Source of the DNA: Rhodoplanes serenus
Lineage (GTDB): Bacteria > Pseudomonadota > Alphaproteobacteria > Rhizobiales > Xanthobacteraceae
Assembly (NCBI GenBank): GCA_009720755.1
Contig: WNKV01000004.1
Span: 272,042 to 336,041 of the forward strand
DNA: 64,000 bases
Direction: 5' to 3'
How positions within the stretch are numbered: position 1 is the stretch's first letter; the number at the start of each line of letters is the position of its first letter. Shown here piece by piece: positions 20,172 to 30,990 of this stretch. The notes under the pieces were generated by a model that was not told where the DNA came from, ran no database searches, and saw only the letters and a program-made list of their open reading frames with translations. The translations under genes were made by a program, and so were the position numbers.

Positions 20172-22268
20172 ATGCCGAACGGAGATCGGACGCCTGCCCA
20201 GGTGGCGCCTGCCCAGGTGGCGCCCGCCGACAGTCCCACCCTGGCGGAGCTGCTGACGCTCGCGGTCGGCGTGGTGGTGGTGGCGGCCCTCTATCTCGGG
20301 CGCGACGTGCTGGTGCCGATCACGCTCGCGGTGCTGCTCACCTTCGTGCTCGCCCCGCTGGTGCGGGCGCTGCGCTTCCTGCGGCTCGGCCGGGTGCCGG
20401 CCGTCATCGCCGCCGTGCTGGTGGCGCTCGCGGTGCTGACCTCGATCGGCGCCGTCATCGGCGCCCAGATCGCCGGCCTCGCTGCCGATCTGCCGCGCTA
20501 CGAATCGACCATCCGCAACAAGATCGACGTGGTCCGCGACCAGACGGTCGGCCGGGTCACCCGCCTCGTCGCGCATCTGGAGCAGCTGCGCGCCGACGAC
20601 GAGGCCGATGCACCGGCGCCGCCGAATGCTCGCGAGGGAACGGCGCCCACCGGCAGCCAGCCGCCGGCCGCCAAGGCGCCCGCGAAGAACGGCGCCGCTC
20701 CGGAGAGCGAGGGCACAACCGGCATTCCCTCGCTCGACACGCTGCAACGCTACGTCTCGCCGGTGCTCAGCCCGCTTGCGACGCTCGGCATCGTGCTGGT
20801 CTTCGTCACCTTCATCCTGCTCCAGAAGGAGGACCTGCGCGACCGCTTCATCCGCCTGTTCGGCTCGCGCGACCTGCATCGCACCACGGTGGCGCTCAAC
20901 GAGGCCGGCCATCGCCTGAGCAAGTTCTTCCTCACCCAGCTCGCGCTCAACACCGCTTTCGGTGTGCTGGTCACGTCGGGGCTCTATCTCATCGGCCTGC
21001 CGAGCCCGCTCTTGTGGGGCATCGTCGCCGGCCTGTGCCGCTTCGTGCCTTATGTGGGGGCCTGGGTGGCGGCGGCGCTGCCGCTCGCGGTGGCGGCGGC
21101 GGTCGATCCCGGCTGGAGCATGGTGGCGTGGACGGCGGCGCTGTTCATCATCACCGAGCCGCTGATGGGCCAGGTGGTGGAGCCGGTGGCCTATGGCCAC
21201 TCGACCGGCCTGTCGCCGGTGTCGGTGCTGATCGCCACGGTGTTCTGGACCTGGCTGTGGGGACCCATCGGGCTGATCCTGGCGACCCCGCTGACGCTGT
21301 GCCTGGTGGTGCTGGGCCGCCATGTCGAGCGGCTGGAGTTCCTCGACGTGCTGCTCGGCGACCGGCCGGCACTGACCGCCACCGAGACGTTCTATCAGCG
21401 CATGCTGGCGGGCGATCCCGACGAGGTGCAGGACCAGGCCGAGGCGCTGCTGAAGACCCGCTCGCTCTCCGCCTATTACGACGAGGTGGCGCTGCGCGGG
21501 CTGGCGCTGGCCGCCAGCGACGTGGCGCGCGGCGTGCTCAGCCCGGTTCGTATCCGCCGCATCGCCGACGAGGTGTGCGAGGTGGTAGAGGAGCTCGACG
21601 ACTACGATGACCGTGCCCCGCGGCCGGCGACGCCGGAGGACGAGGCGAGCCCGTTGCCGGCGGAGCCGAGCGACGACGATGCGCCGCCGGGGCGCGAGGC
21701 GCCGCCTCCCGAAGCGCGCAGCGGCGCCTGGGCGAGCGCCGCGCCGGTGCTGTGCATCGCCGGCGCGAGCCCGCTCGACGAGGCGGCCACCGCCATGCTG
21801 GCGCAGCTCCTCGGCAAGCACGGGCTGGCGGCGCGAACGCTCGCGAGCGATCGCCTGTCGCGCGTGCATGTGGCGTCGCTCGATCCCGCCGGCATCGCCT
21901 TCGTGTGCGTGTCGCTGATCGAGTCGACCGGGCACGTCGCCCGCACCCGCCACATGATCCGCCGGCTGCGCCGCCAGCTTCCCGGCGTGCCGGTGCTGGT
22001 CGGGCTGTGGCCAGCCGGCGAGCGCGACGATGGCGGCGACAGCGTGCGGGCAACCATCGGGGCGGATCTCTACGTCTCGTCGCTGACGGAAGCCGTGAAC
22101 GCCTGCGTCGATGCCGCAATGGCCGCCGCCGTCGCGGCTCCGGCAGGCTCGCCGGCCGCGGCTTCGGCGGCGTCCGGTCAGGATGCCGGCGAGTCGGCCC
22201 GCACGGCTCCGCCCGCCGCTGTCGTCGAGCCCGCGGCCGCGACCGCGGGCGGCATCGTGCCGGCATAA
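20172..22268 (+). CDS. AI-2E family transporter (TqsA/PerM type) with C-terminal soluble domain
   Basis: Protein of 698 aa. Residues about 20-400 carry eight membrane helices in the AI-2E/PerM pattern (PITLAVLLTFVLAPLVRAL, VFVTFILLQKEDLRDRFIRLFG, GLPSPLLWGIVAGLCRFVPYVGAW, GPIGLILATPLTLCLVVLGRHV). A charged P/A-rich loop (about 145-185) interrupts the first half. Residues about 515-635 look like a small Rossmann-type domain (VLCIAGASPLDEAATAMLAQLL ... RRQLPGVPVLVGLWP). The N-terminus holds a tandem APAQV repeat. The family exports small molecules or acts as antiporter; the substrate here is unknown. Confidence 0.85.
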   Translation: MPNGDRTPAQVAPAQVAPADSPTLAELLTLAVGVVVVAALYLGRDVLVPITLAVLLTFVLAPLVRALRFLRLGRVPAVIAAVLVALAVLTSIGAVIGAQIAGLAADLPRYESTIRNKIDVVRDQTVGRVTRLVAHLEQLRADDEADAPAPPNAREGTAPTGSQPPAAKAPAKNGAAPESEGTTGIPSLDTLQRYVSPVLSPLATLGIVLVFVTFILLQKEDLRDRFIRLFGSRDLHRTTVALNEAGHRLSKFFLTQLALNTAFGVLVTSGLYLIGLPSPLLWGIVAGLCRFVPYVGAWVAAALPLAVAAAVDPGWSMVAWTAALFIITEPLMGQVVEPVAYGHSTGLSPVSVLIATVFWTWLWGPIGLILATPLTLCLVVLGRHVERLEFLDVLLGDRPALTATETFYQRMLAGDPDEVQDQAEALLKTRSLSAYYDEVALRGLALAASDVARGVLSPVRIRRIADEVCEVVEELDDYDDRAPRPATPEDEASPLPAEPSDDDAPPGREAPPPEARSGAWASAAPVLCIAGASPLDEAATAMLAQLLGKHGLAARTLASDRLSRVHVASLDPAGIAFVCVSLIESTGHVARTRHMIRRLRRQLPGVPVLVGLWPAGERDDGGDSVRATIGADLYVSSLTEAVNACVDAAMAAAVAAPAGSPAAASAASGQDAGESARTAPPAAVVEPAAATAGGIVPA

Positions 22269-22424
22269 CGACGCATTGCATCGCGCTGCTGACGGGCGGC
22301 AGAGCCCGCCACCCGCCCACGTCAGTCATCCTCGTCATACTGTTGTCGGGTGATCAGGTCGCCGTCGTTCCGGGGCGCCGCACCCGGATCGGGGCTTCGC
22401 GCCGTCCGGGCGCAGGCTCCGCGG

Positions 22425-22500
22425 CGAGCCCGGAATCCAGCGGCAAACGCGGAGCTCTCGGCTGGATTCCGGGATAGCCGCTGCGCGGCTTCCGGAATGG
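22425..22500. repeat. Intergenic inverted repeat (CCCGGAATCCAGC)
   Basis: CCCGGAATCCAGC (22429-22441) and GCTGGATTCCGGG (22461-22473) are perfect 13-base inverted copies, with more GC complementarity around them. This GGATTCCGGG type of dispersed intergenic palindrome is frequent in Bradyrhizobium relatives. It lies between the convergent permease and phosphoketolase genes. Confidence 0.6.
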
Positions 22501-22527
22501 CATCGAAGTGATCAGCCGGATCTCGTA

Positions 22528-24957
22528 TCAGTCGCCGCCGCGCGCCGCCGCCGTGCCGTAGGGCCAATCCCAGTCGCGGATCTCCGGCATGTCCTCGCCG
22601 TGACGCACCACGTACTCGCGGTGCGCGCTGCGCCTGTCGCGCAGCATCTGCTTGACGTGGGCGGCGCCGACCGCGAGCCCGGGCACGCGGTCGATGACGT
22701 CCATGGCGAGGCGGAAGCGATCGAGATCGTTCATCACCACCATGTCGAACGGCGTCGTGGTGGTGCCTTCCTCCTTGTAGCCGCGCACATGGATGTTCGG
22801 ATGGTTGGTGCGGCGGTAGGCGAGCCGGTGGATGAGATACGGATAGCCGTGATACGCGAAGATCACCGGCCGGTCGGTGGTGAACAGCGAGTCGAAGTCG
22901 CGGTCGGTGAGCCCGTGCGGATGCTCGCCGGCCGGCTGCAAGGTCATCAGGTCGACCACGTTGACGACGCGGATCTTCAGCTTGGGCAGATGCCGGCGCA
23001 GCAGCGACACCGCCGCCAGCGTCTCCAGGGTCGGCACGTCGCCGGCGCACGCCATCACCACGTCCGGCGTCGATCCCTGATCGTTGGAGGCGAAATCGAA
23101 GATGCCGATGCCGGCGGCGCAGTGGCGCACTGCCGCGTCGATGTCGAGCCACTGCGGCGCCGGCTGCTTGCCGGCGACGATCACGTTGATGCGGTTCCAG
23201 GTCCGCAAGGCGTGGTCGGTGACGGCCAGCAGCGTGTTGGCATCCGGCGGCAGATAGACGCGCACCACCTCGGCCTTCTTGTTCAGCACCACGTCGATGA
23301 AGCCGGGGTCCTGATGGGTGAAGCCGTTGTGATCCTGGCGCCAGACATGCGAGGTGAGCAGATAGTTGAGCGATGCCACCGGCCCGCGCCAATGCAGCGT
23401 CCGCGCCACCTGAAGCCACTTGGCGTGCTGGTTGAACATCGAGTCGACGATGTGGACGAACGCCTCGTAGCACGAGAACAGGCCGTGACGGCCGGTGAGC
23501 AGGTAGCCCTCCAGCCAGCCCTGGCACAGATGCTCGCTCAGCACCTCCATGACGCGGCCGTCGCGGGCGAGGTGAACATCGTAGGGCTCGATGCGCTGCT
23601 GCCAGGTGCGATCGGTGGTCTCGAACACCGCATCGAGCCGGTTCGACGCGGTCTCGTCGGGCCCCATCAGGCGGAAATTGCGGGCCGCCGCGTTGAGCCG
23701 GATGACGTCGCGCAGATAGCCGCCCATCACCCGCGTCGCCTCCGACACGACGGTGCCGGGCTGCGCCACCGCGACGGCGTGGTCGCGCACCTCCGGCAGC
23801 GCGAGCGGCCGCCGCATGCCGCCATTGGCGTGCGGACTGGCACCGAGGCGGCGCGGCCCCTGCGGGGCGAGCGCCGCGAGATCGTCGCGCAGGCGGCCGT
23901 CGGCCCCGAACAGCTCGTCGGGCCGATAGCTGCGCAGCCAGTCCTCCAGCAGCTTGAGATGCGCGGGGTTCTGCCGCGGATCGGTGACCGGAACCTGGTG
24001 GGAGCGCCAGAACCCCTCTACCCGCTTGCCGTCGATCTCCTTGGGGCCGGTCCAGCCCTTGGGGCTGCGCAGCACGATCACCGGCCAGCGCGGGGCGTCG
24101 TCCCGCGCCGCACCGCTGCGTGCCTGCGCCTGAATGTCGGCAATCCGATCGAGCGCGCGGTCGAGGGTCGCGGCCATCAGGCGGTGCATCGGCATCGGAT
24201 CGTCGCCGGCGACGATCAGCGCCTCCCAGCCGAGGCCGCGGAACATGGCGACGAGATCGTCGTCCGCCATGCGGCCGAGCACCGTCGGGTTGGCGATCTT
24301 GTAGCCATTGAGATGCAGGATCGGCAGCACGGCCCCGTCGTGGACCGGGTCCAGAAACTTGATCGACTGCCACGAGCCGGCGAGCGGGCCGGTCTCGGCC
24401 TCGCCGTCGCCGACCACGCAGGCGACCACCAGGTCCGGATTGTCGAACGCCGCCCCGAAGGCGTGCGCCAGCGAATAGCCGAGCTCGCCGCCCTCGTGGA
24501 TGGAGCCCGGCGTCTCCGGCGCCGCGTGGCTCGGGATGCCGCCCGGGAACGAGAACTGCCGGAACAGCGCCCGCATCCCGGCCTCGTCGCGGCCGATCTC
24601 GGGATAGATCTCCGAATACGTGCCTTCGAGCCAGGTGCCGGCCACCATGGCGGGACCGCCGTGGCCGGGGCCACAGAGATAGATCATGTCGAGGTCGCGC
24701 GCCGCGATCACCCGGTTGAGATGCGCGTAGACGAAGCTCAGGCCGGGCGAGGTACCCCAGTGGCCGAGCAGGCGCGGCTTGATGTGCTCGGGCCGCAGCG
24801 GCTCGCGCAGCAAGGGATTGTCGAGCAGGTAGATCTGTCCGACGGTGAGATAGTTGGCGGCCCGCCACCAGGCGTCCAGGCGGGCGAGCAGCGCATCGTC
24901 GAGCCGGGCCTCGCCGCGCGTGGCCTCGCCACGCGGGGTCGTGGTGGTCTGGTCCAT
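22528..24957 (-). CDS. xfp: Phosphoketolase (xylulose-5-phosphate / fructose-6-phosphate)
   Basis: TPP-dependent enzyme of 809 aa that splits xylulose-5-P (and often fructose-6-P) with phosphate to acetyl-phosphate. Motifs: [15 protein letters not shown] and [17 protein letters not shown] at the N-terminus, [12 protein letters not shown], the TPP/Mg motif [27 protein letters not shown], and C-terminal [17 protein letters not shown]. The open frame continues upstream through unrelated sequence. Of two near starts, ATG 24957 has an AGGGGAG ribosome site at 9 bases, while ATG 24966 directly abuts it, so 24957 is preferred. No ackA or pta gene is adjacent. Confidence 0.93.
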   Translation of the reverse strand: MDQTTTTPRGEATRGEARLDDALLARLDAWWRAANYLTVGQIYLLDNPLLREPLRPEHIKPRLLGHWGTSPGLSFVYAHLNRVIAARDLDMIYLCGPGHGGPAMVAGTWLEGTYSEIYPEIGRDEAGMRALFRQFSFPGGIPSHAAPETPGSIHEGGELGYSLAHAFGAAFDNPDLVVACVVGDGEAETGPLAGSWQSIKFLDPVHDGAVLPILHLNGYKIANPTVLGRMADDDLVAMFRGLGWEALIVAGDDPMPMHRLMAATLDRALDRIADIQAQARSGAARDDAPRWPVIVLRSPKGWTGPKEIDGKRVEGFWRSHQVPVTDPRQNPAHLKLLEDWLRSYRPDELFGADGRLRDDLAALAPQGPRRLGASPHANGGMRRPLALPEVRDHAVAVAQPGTVVSEATRVMGGYLRDVIRLNAAARNFRLMGPDETASNRLDAVFETTDRTWQQRIEPYDVHLARDGRVMEVLSEHLCQGWLEGYLLTGRHGLFSCYEAFVHIVDSMFNQHAKWLQVARTLHWRGPVASLNYLLTSHVWRQDHNGFTHQDPGFIDVVLNKKAEVVRVYLPPDANTLLAVTDHALRTWNRINVIVAGKQPAPQWLDIDAAVRHCAAGIGIFDFASNDQGSTPDVVMACAGDVPTLETLAAVSLLRRHLPKLKIRVVNVVDLMTLQPAGEHPHGLTDRDFDSLFTTDRPVIFAYHGYPYLIHRLAYRRTNHPNIHVRGYKEEGTTTTPFDMVVMNDLDRFRLAMDVIDRVPGLAVGAAHVKQMLRDRRSAHREYVVRHGEDMPEIRDWDWPYGTAAARGGD

Positions 24958-25061
24958 GGCCGTCATCTCCCCTGTCGATCGTGCGGTCCTCCGTCCGCCG
25001 GCGCACGATGGCCCCCGCCGCACCTCGTGTCGAGAACCCGGAATGCCGCGGCGGCGTTCCG

Positions 25062-26633
25062 TCAGCGGCCGTACAGCACCGCCGGCAACCAGGTGGCGAG
25101 CTGCGGCACGAACCACAGGCCGGCGAGCGCGGCGAGCTGGATCAGCACGAAGGGGATCGCCCCCACATAGATGTGCGCCGTGGTGATCTCCTTGGGGGCG
25201 ACGCCGCGCAGGAAGAACAGCGTCGGCCCGAGCGGCGGATGCAGGTAGGACGTCTGGAGGTTGAGGGCGATCATCACGGCGAGCCACACCGGATCGACGC
25301 CGGGAAGCTTCAGCAGCGCAGGCGCCACGATCGGCACCACCACGAAGATGATCTCGAAGGCGTCCATCACGAAGCCGAGCAGGAAGATCGCCAGCATGAC
25401 GGTGAGGATCGCCCCGGCGGTGCCACCCGGCAGGTCGGCGAGGCCGCGATGGACGAGATCGTCGCCACCGAGGCCGCGAAACACCAGGCTGAACAGGGTC
25501 GCCCCGATCAGGATCAGGAAGATCATGCTGGTCACCTCGGCGGTGCGGGCCAGCACCGGGACGAGGATGCCGGCGCGATGCACCCGCACGATCGGCAGGG
25601 CCAGCAGCAGCGCCGCCACCGCGGCGAGCGCCAGCGGTGCCACGATGGCGGGGTCGCCGGCCGCGAGCAGGCCGGGCGTCAGCCCTTGGGCGGCGAGCCG
25701 CCGCAGCGCCACCAGCACGGCCGCCATGGCGACCAGCCACAGGCCCCAGTCGCGCGGATGCGGCCGCGCCGCCAAGAGCAGCGCCCCGAAGGCGCCGACC
25801 GCCGCCGCCTCGGTGGGGGTCGCGAGGCCGCCGAGGATCGAGCCCAGCACCGCGACGATCAGCAGCACCGGCGCCACCAGCACGGCGATGGCGCGGCGCA
25901 GCATGGCGAGCCCGTGCGGCGCCGTCGGGTCTGCCGCCACCGCCGGCGACGACGTCGGGGCCACGATGGCGACCCCCAGCACGAAGGCGATGTAGAGCAC
26001 GACGAGGCCGAGCGCCGGCACGATGGCGCCGGCGAACAGGTCGGCGACCGTCACCGACTGCGGCGCGAAATTGCCCTGGGCGAGCTGCGCGGCCTGGTAG
26101 GCGTTGCTCATCTGGTCGCCGAGCAGCACCAGCACGGTGGCGGGCGGAAACAGCTGGGCGAGGGTCGCGGTGGCCGCCACGGTGCCGGCGGCGAGCCGCG
26201 GGTCGTAGCCGTGGCGCAGCATGGTGGGCAGCACGATCAGCCCCATGGTCACCGTGGTGGCGCCGACGATGCCCTTGGCGGCGGCGAGCAGCACGCCGAC
26301 GATGACGACCGCGACCGCGAGCCCGCCGGGCACGCGGCCGAACAGGCGCCCCATGGCGTCCAGCAGCTCCTCGGCGACCCGCGAGCGCTCCAGCATCACG
26401 CCCATGAACACGAACAGCGGGATCGCCAGCAGCACCTCGTTGGTCATCACCCCGAAGATGCGCTGCGGCAGCGCGCCGAGCAGGCCGGCGCCCATGATGC
26501 CGGCGAGATCGCCGAGCGCCGCGAAGGCGAGCGCCACGCCGGCGAGCGTCAGCGCCACCGGATAGCCGGCCATCAAGAGGCCGATGGCGGCCACCACCAT
26601 GGCGACCGCGAGAAGATCGGGCGGGATCATCAT
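25062..26633 (-). CDS. TRAP transporter large permease (DctM-type)
   Basis: Inner-membrane permease of about 523 aa, larger than the usual 430. It shows the DctM pattern: [62 protein letters not shown], a [24 protein letters not shown] helix, [17 protein letters not shown] and the C-terminal [19 protein letters not shown]. An extra segment with two or three membrane helices (about 275-345) accounts for the length. ATG 26633 starts one base after the DctQ stop. No substrate-binding DctP gene is visible nearby, so the substrate cannot be assigned. Confidence 0.88.
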   Translation of the reverse strand: MMIPPDLLAVAMVVAAIGLLMAGYPVALTLAGVALAFAALGDLAGIMGAGLLGALPQRIFGVMTNEVLLAIPLFVFMGVMLERSRVAEELLDAMGRLFGRVPGGLAVAVVIVGVLLAAAKGIVGATTVTMGLIVLPTMLRHGYDPRLAAGTVAATATLAQLFPPATVLVLLGDQMSNAYQAAQLAQGNFAPQSVTVADLFAGAIVPALGLVVLYIAFVLGVAIVAPTSSPAVAADPTAPHGLAMLRRAIAVLVAPVLLIVAVLGSILGGLATPTEAAAVGAFGALLLAARPHPRDWGLWLVAMAAVLVALRRLAAQGLTPGLLAAGDPAIVAPLALAAVAALLLALPIVRVHRAGILVPVLARTAEVTSMIFLILIGATLFSLVFRGLGGDDLVHRGLADLPGGTAGAILTVMLAIFLLGFVMDAFEIIFVVVPIVAPALLKLPGVDPVWLAVMIALNLQTSYLHPPLGPTLFFLRGVAPKEITTAHIYVGAIPFVLIQLAALAGLWFVPQLATWLPAVLYGR

Positions 26634-26634
26634 G

Positions 26635-27189
26635 TCACTCGGTGGCCGCTGCGGCCGCGGGGGCATCGCCGGCCAGCACGGCGAGCGCGCGAAGAAGCTG
26701 CGCCACCCCCTGCACCATCAGGAGCACCGCGAAGGCCGGGATCAGGCTCTTCAGGAGGAACACCAGCGGCAGCCCGCTCGCCTCGCGGGAGCGTTCGAGG
26801 ATCGCCCAGGAGCGCCCCACATAGGGCAGCGACAGCCACAGCAGCGCGGCCGCCACCGGCAGCAGGAACAGGACGGTGCCGGCGGCGTCGACCACCGCCT
26901 TTCGGCGCGGCGACGCGCCCGCATAGAAGAGGTCGACCCGCACATGGCCGTCGCGCGCCAGCGTGCCGGCGGCCGCCAGCAGAAACAGGGCCGCGTGGGC
27001 ATAGACGGCGCTCTCCTGCAACCACGGCGCCCCGAGCCCGAGGCCGTAGCGGGCCAGCACCACGGCGAGCTGGATGAGCACCACCGCGAGCGCCCCCCAG
27101 GCGGCCACGCGGAACACCGCGCCGGTGAGACGATCGATGCGGTCCGCCAGGGCGGTGAGGGCGGCGAGTAGGGGGCGGCGGGCGGACAT
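26635..27189 (-). CDS. TRAP transporter small permease (DctQ-type)
   Basis: Membrane protein of 184 aa with four predicted helices in the DctQ arrangement: WGALAVVLIQLAVVLARYGLGLGAPWLQESAVYAHAALFLLAAAGTLARDGHVRVDLFY is the conserved segment in which the second helix is followed by a charged GHVRVD motif. It associates with the DctM subunit encoded immediately downstream. The ORF is open further upstream, but ATG 27189 (MSARRPLLAALTALAD) gives normal length. Confidence 0.85.
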   Translation of the reverse strand: MSARRPLLAALTALADRIDRLTGAVFRVAAWGALAVVLIQLAVVLARYGLGLGAPWLQESAVYAHAALFLLAAAGTLARDGHVRVDLFYAGASPRRKAVVDAAGTVLFLLPVAAALLWLSLPYVGRSWAILERSREASGLPLVFLLKSLIPAFAVLLMVQGVAQLLRALAVLAGDAPAAAAATE

Positions 27190-27491
27190 GGCCCGTCTAT
27201 ACGACGGACCGGGGCACCGATTAAGGCGCCGGACCGCATAGCAGGACGTGCGGGCCTCGGAACTCCCTCTCTCGGCTGGCCGGGGGAGGGGGCGCCGGCG
27301 CTGGCCGCTCGCCGCCTCGACCCGTCGCGCGTGCGACCCGCCGCCTGCGCGGCCTCCAGCCTGCGCGGCCTGCATGGCGGCGGCGCCCGCACGGCGGTGA
27401 AAGTACCTTGCGGGCGCCGCATTGCGGCGATAATCGGTTGAGTCGGCGGCCCGGCGCCTCACCCCGCGGCCGCGAGAGGAGCAACGTCGCG
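27190..27491. other. Divergent intergenic region TRAP permease / amidotransferase
   Basis: A 302-base divergent spacer, GC-rich throughout. ATTGCGGCGATAATCGGTTGAG (27420-27441) is the only AT-richer patch near the amidotransferase start. I see no gene and no clear operator. Confidence 0.3.
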
Positions 27492-28283
27492 ATGTGCCGC
27501 TGGATCGCCTATCGGGGCGAGACGATCGCGCTCGAACACTACGTCACCGCACCGGCCCGATCCCTCGTCGCCCAGAGCCTGCACGCCCTCGAGTCGACCG
27601 CCTCCACCCATGGCGACGGCTTCGGCCTCGGCTGGTATGGCGACCACCCCGAGCCCGGCCTCTACCGCGAGGTACGCCCGGCCTGGTCGGACGACAACCT
27701 CCGCTATCTGTGCCGGCACATCCGCTCGCATCTGTTCTTCGCCCATGTGCGCTCCTCGACCGGCACGCCGATCACCCGGCCGAACTGCCACCCGTTCGCC
27801 TGCGGGCGCTGGCTGTTCATGCATAACGGCATGATCGGCAACTGGAACCGCATTCGCCGCCGGGTCGAGGCGCTGATCCCGGACGAGCTCTATGGCTCGC
27901 GCATCGGCACCACCGATTCCGAGGCGGTGTTCCTGGCGCTGCTCGGCGCCGGGCTCGACCGCGACCCGATCGGCGCCACCGCCCGCACGCTGGCCGCCAT
28001 CACCGAGATGACCCGCGAGGAGGGCCGCGCCGAGGCGATGCGCTTCACCGCCGCGGTGACCAACGGCAAGGACCTGTACGCCTTCCGCTACGCCGCCAAC
28101 GACCAGGCCAACACCCTGTACTACCGGGCGGTCGGCAAGGACGTGGTGTTGGTCTCCGAGCCGCTCGACGAGGACCGCTCGGACTGGCAGCTGGTGCCGC
28201 CCGACCATGCCGTGGTGGCCCGCGCCGGCCGCGCCCCCGAGGTGGTGCCCTTCACGGTCACCCGCCAGGTGGCGGCCGAGTAG
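27492..28283 (+). CDS. Class II glutamine amidotransferase
   Basis: Protein of 263 aa starting MCRWIAYRGE, so removal of Met would expose the nucleophilic Cys1 of an Ntn-type glutaminase. Further family motifs: HGDGFGLGWY, FFAHVRSSTGTPITRPNCHPF and MHNGMIGNW, and GTTDSEAVFLALL. The protein has only the glutaminase domain (YafJ/EgtC-like), so its acceptor reaction is unknown. No ergothioneine genes lie nearby. ATG 27492 follows a GAGGAGCAACGTCGCG ribosome site. Confidence 0.88.
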   Translation: MCRWIAYRGETIALEHYVTAPARSLVAQSLHALESTASTHGDGFGLGWYGDHPEPGLYREVRPAWSDDNLRYLCRHIRSHLFFAHVRSSTGTPITRPNCHPFACGRWLFMHNGMIGNWNRIRRRVEALIPDELYGSRIGTTDSEAVFLALLGAGLDRDPIGATARTLAAITEMTREEGRAEAMRFTAAVTNGKDLYAFRYAANDQANTLYYRAVGKDVVLVSEPLDEDRSDWQLVPPDHAVVARAGRAPEVVPFTVTRQVAAE

Positions 28284-28426
28284 GCCGTCGCCGAACAGGT
28301 CAGCGCTGCGCCGGCCGGGCGCTCTCCCGATCCCAAGGGCGACCCCGCGGCCGCCGGTGCGAAGAAACCCGGTGCGGCGTCCGGGCGCGCCTTGCCGCCC
28401 CTCGGGGCGAATGATATCTCGCGCCC

Positions 28427-30238
28427 ATGAGCGCCCAGACCATCGACACCATCCGCAACTTCTCGATCGTGGCCCATATCGACCACGGCAAGTCGACGCT
28501 CGCCGATCGGCTGATCCAGCTCACCGGGGCGCTGAGCGAGCGCGAGATGCAGGGGCGGGAGCAGGTGCTCGACTCGATGGACATCGAGCGCGAGCGCGGC
28601 ATCACCATCAAGGCCCAGACGGTGCGGCTCGCCTACCGGGCCAAGGACGGCAAGGACTACGTCCTCAACCTGATCGACACTCCCGGGCATGTCGACTTCG
28701 CCTACGAGGTCAACCGCTCGCTGGCCGCCTGCGAGGGCTCGCTGCTGGTCGTCGACGCCTCCCAGGGGGTCGAGGCGCAGACGCTGGCCAATGTCTACCA
28801 GGCGCTCGACAACAATCACGAGGTCGTCCCGGTCCTCAACAAGGTGGATCTTCCGGCCGCCGAGCCCGACAAGGTGAAGCAGCAGATCGAGGACGTGATC
28901 GGTCTCGACGCGCACGACGCGCTGCTGATCTCGGCCAAGACCGGCATCGGCATCCCGGACGTGCTGGAGGCGATCGTCACCCGGCTGCCGCCCCCCAAAG
29001 GCGATCCCTCGGCCCCGCTCAAGGCGCTCCTCGTCGATTCCTGGTACGACGCCTATCTGGGCGTCGTCGTGCTGCTGCGCGTCGTCGACGGCTCCATCCG
29101 CAAAAGCCAGCGCATTCGCATGATGGGCACCGATGCGGCCTACGAGGTCGACCGCGTCGGCGTCTTCACGCCGAAGATGCAGGAGAAGGACAGCCTCGGC
29201 CCTGGCGAGATCGGCTTCATCACGGCGTCGATCAAGGAGGTGGCCGACACCCGCGTCGGCGACACCATCACGGACGAGCGCAAGCCGACCGCGACGCCGC
29301 TGCCGGGCTTCCGTCCCGCCGTGCCGGTGGTGTTCTGCGGCCTGTTCCCGGTCGACGCCGCGCAGTTCGAGGACCTGCGCGCCGCCATGGGCAAGCTGCG
29401 CCTCAACGACGCCAGCTTCACGTTCGAGATGGAGACCTCGGCCGCGCTCGGCTTCGGCTTCCGTTGCGGCTTCCTCGGCCTCCTGCATCTGGAGATCATC
29501 CAGGAGCGGCTGGAGCGCGAGTTCAATCTCGACCTGATCGCGACGGCGCCGAGCGTCATCTACAAGATCACCATGACGGACGGGAAGGAGATCGAGATCC
29601 ACAATCCGGTCGACATGCCGGACGTGGTCAAGATCGACGAGATCCACGAGCCGTGGATTCAGGCCACCATCCTGACCCCCGACGACTATCTCGGCAGCGT
29701 GCTGAAGCTGTGCCAGGACCGCCGCGGCGTGCAGACCGAGCTGACCTATGTGGGCAACCGGGCGATGGTGAAGTACGAGCTGCCGCTCAACGAGGTGGTG
29801 TTCGACTTCTACGACCGGCTGAAGTCGGTGTCGAAGGGCTACGCCTCGTTCGACTATCACCTGACCGACTACCGGCCGGCCGATCTCGTCAAGATGTCGA
29901 TCCTGGTCAACGGCGAGGCGGTCGACGCGCTGTCCATGCTGGTCCACCGCACCCGCGCCGAAGGGCGCGGCCGCGCCATGTGCGAGAAGCTGAAGGAGCT
30001 GATCCCGCCGCACATGTTCCAGGTGCCGATCCAGGCCGCCATCGGGGCCAAGATCATCGCCCGCGAGACGGTGCGGGCCTTCCGCAAGGACGTGACGGCC
30101 AAGTGCTACGGCGGCGACATCACCCGCAAGCGCAAGCTCCTCGACAAGCAGAAGGAGGGCAAGAAGCGCATGCGCCAGTTCGGCAAGGTCGACATCCCGC
30201 AGGAGGCCTTCATCGCGGCGCTGAAGGTGGATGTGTGA
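28427..30238 (+). CDS. lepA: Elongation factor 4 (back-translocase)
   Basis: Translational GTPase of 603 aa. G1 is AHIDHGKST (17-25), the switch II region [15 protein letters not shown] then DTPGHVDF, and NKVDLP supplies the base-recognition motif. The EF-4-specific C-terminal domain ends [38 protein letters not shown], the canonical end. Bases 30065-30190, coding for most of this tail, recur as a decayed copy at 30731-30855. It is followed by a two-gene DUF4258/DUF2283 module 24 bases after the stop. Confidence 0.97.
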   Translation: MSAQTIDTIRNFSIVAHIDHGKSTLADRLIQLTGALSEREMQGREQVLDSMDIERERGITIKAQTVRLAYRAKDGKDYVLNLIDTPGHVDFAYEVNRSLAACEGSLLVVDASQGVEAQTLANVYQALDNNHEVVPVLNKVDLPAAEPDKVKQQIEDVIGLDAHDALLISAKTGIGIPDVLEAIVTRLPPPKGDPSAPLKALLVDSWYDAYLGVVVLLRVVDGSIRKSQRIRMMGTDAAYEVDRVGVFTPKMQEKDSLGPGEIGFITASIKEVADTRVGDTITDERKPTATPLPGFRPAVPVVFCGLFPVDAAQFEDLRAAMGKLRLNDASFTFEMETSAALGFGFRCGFLGLLHLEIIQERLEREFNLDLIATAPSVIYKITMTDGKEIEIHNPVDMPDVVKIDEIHEPWIQATILTPDDYLGSVLKLCQDRRGVQTELTYVGNRAMVKYELPLNEVVFDFYDRLKSVSKGYASFDYHLTDYRPADLVKMSILVNGEAVDALSMLVHRTRAEGRGRAMCEKLKELIPPHMFQVPIQAAIGAKIIARETVRAFRKDVTAKCYGGDITRKRKLLDKQKEGKKRMRQFGKVDIPQEAFIAALKVDV

Positions 30239-30262
30239 GGGGCGAGCGGCGCTCGACCCTGC

Positions 30263-30526
30263 ATGCCTGACCGCAAGCCCGTCCGCTTCACCCGCCACGC
30301 CGAGGACGCTATTCTCGAACGTGAGCTGGATCGCGCCTGGATCGAGAGCACGGTCGCCGAACCCGAGTGGGTCGAGGGCGATCCGAGGCGGGCCGGTGTG
30401 GAGCGGAGATTTCGCAGGATTCCGGAATTCGGCGGTCGCGTCCTCCGCGTCGCTTGCGTCGAGACTGAACAGGACATTCGTGTTCTGACGGTGTTCTTCG
30501 ACAGGAACGCCCGGGAGCCGACATGA
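30263..30526 (+). CDS. DUF4258 domain protein (putative toxin of a two-gene module)
   Basis: Basic protein of 87 aa: RFTRHAEDAILERELDRAWIESTVAEPEW followed by GRVLRVACVETEQDIRVLTVFFDRNA. This matches the DUF4258 pattern (R-TxHA...I...W...T...P with a C-terminal VxTVY/F strand), a RelE-like fold predicted for toxin-like proteins. It overlaps the DUF2283 gene by the ATGA junction at 30523-30526. The pair recurs in bacteria as a putative toxin-antitoxin module (inference; activity not demonstrated here). The insert lies between lepA and its 3' duplicate. Confidence 0.75.
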   Translation: MPDRKPVRFTRHAEDAILERELDRAWIESTVAEPEWVEGDPRRAGVERRFRRIPEFGGRVLRVACVETEQDIRVLTVFFDRNAREPT

Positions 30527-30717
30527 CACCGACGGTAAAGTATCGACCCGAAGACAATGCGGCGTACATTCGATTGTCGCAGGAGAAAGTCCTCGACAGC
30601 GCCGAAGTGGCGCCGGACGTCGTGTTCGACTACGACGCCGAGGGCCGCATCGTCGGGATCGAGCTGCTCGATGCCCGCGCCCAGCTCTCGCCGGAGCTGC
30701 TCGGGAAGGCTGCTTGA
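30523..30717 (+). CDS. DUF2283 domain protein (putative antitoxin)
   Basis: Protein of 64 aa: KYRPEDNAAYIRLSQEKVLDSAEVAPDVVFDYDAEGRIVGIELLDARAQL. The motif YDxxADAxYIxL...S..V..D...DYD..G.VVGIEIL.A is diagnostic for DUF2283. Acidic overall, which fits a neutralising partner to the basic DUF4258 product. Overlapping start and stop imply translational coupling. Confidence 0.8.
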   Translation: MTPTVKYRPEDNAAYIRLSQEKVLDSAEVAPDVVFDYDAEGRIVGIELLDARAQLSPELLGKAA

Positions 30718-30730
30718 CGTGGTGTGTCGG

Positions 30731-30858
30731 GAGACCTGGGGGCCTTCCGCAAGGACGTGACGGCCAAGTGCTATGGCCGCGACATCACCCGCAAGCGCAA
30801 GCTCCTCGACAAGCAGAAGGAGGGCAAGACGCGCCTGCGCCAGTTCGGCAAGGTCTGA
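30731..30858 (+). pseudogene. Duplicated 3'-end fragment of lepA
   Basis: Bases 30731-30855 repeat lepA 30065-30190 with only a handful of mismatches and one base missing near the start: from GGCCTTCCGCAAGGACGTGA through the [11 protein letters not shown] codons to CAGTTCGGCAAGGTC. The copy has no start and stops (TGA 30856-30858) where the true gene continues with DIPQEAF. The repeat flanks the DUF4258/DUF2283 pair, giving a roughly 540-base insert between two lepA ends. Confidence 0.9.
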
Positions 30859-30990
30859 CCCCGGCGCCTGGTTGAGCGCACCGCTGCCGGGCGCGAAAGA
30901 CGCCGACGCGGCCGAGTGGCTTGCGGTCAGCGTAGCTCCGCCGACGCGATCGGGCAGAGGAGGCCGGCTGTTGCCCATACCGTTCCGTTT

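Noticed and set aside
22528..27189. Phosphoketolase and TRAP permease as one catabolic operon
   Set aside because: They are on one strand but separated by about 100 bases, with no DctP or sugar kinase; linkage of function is unsupported.
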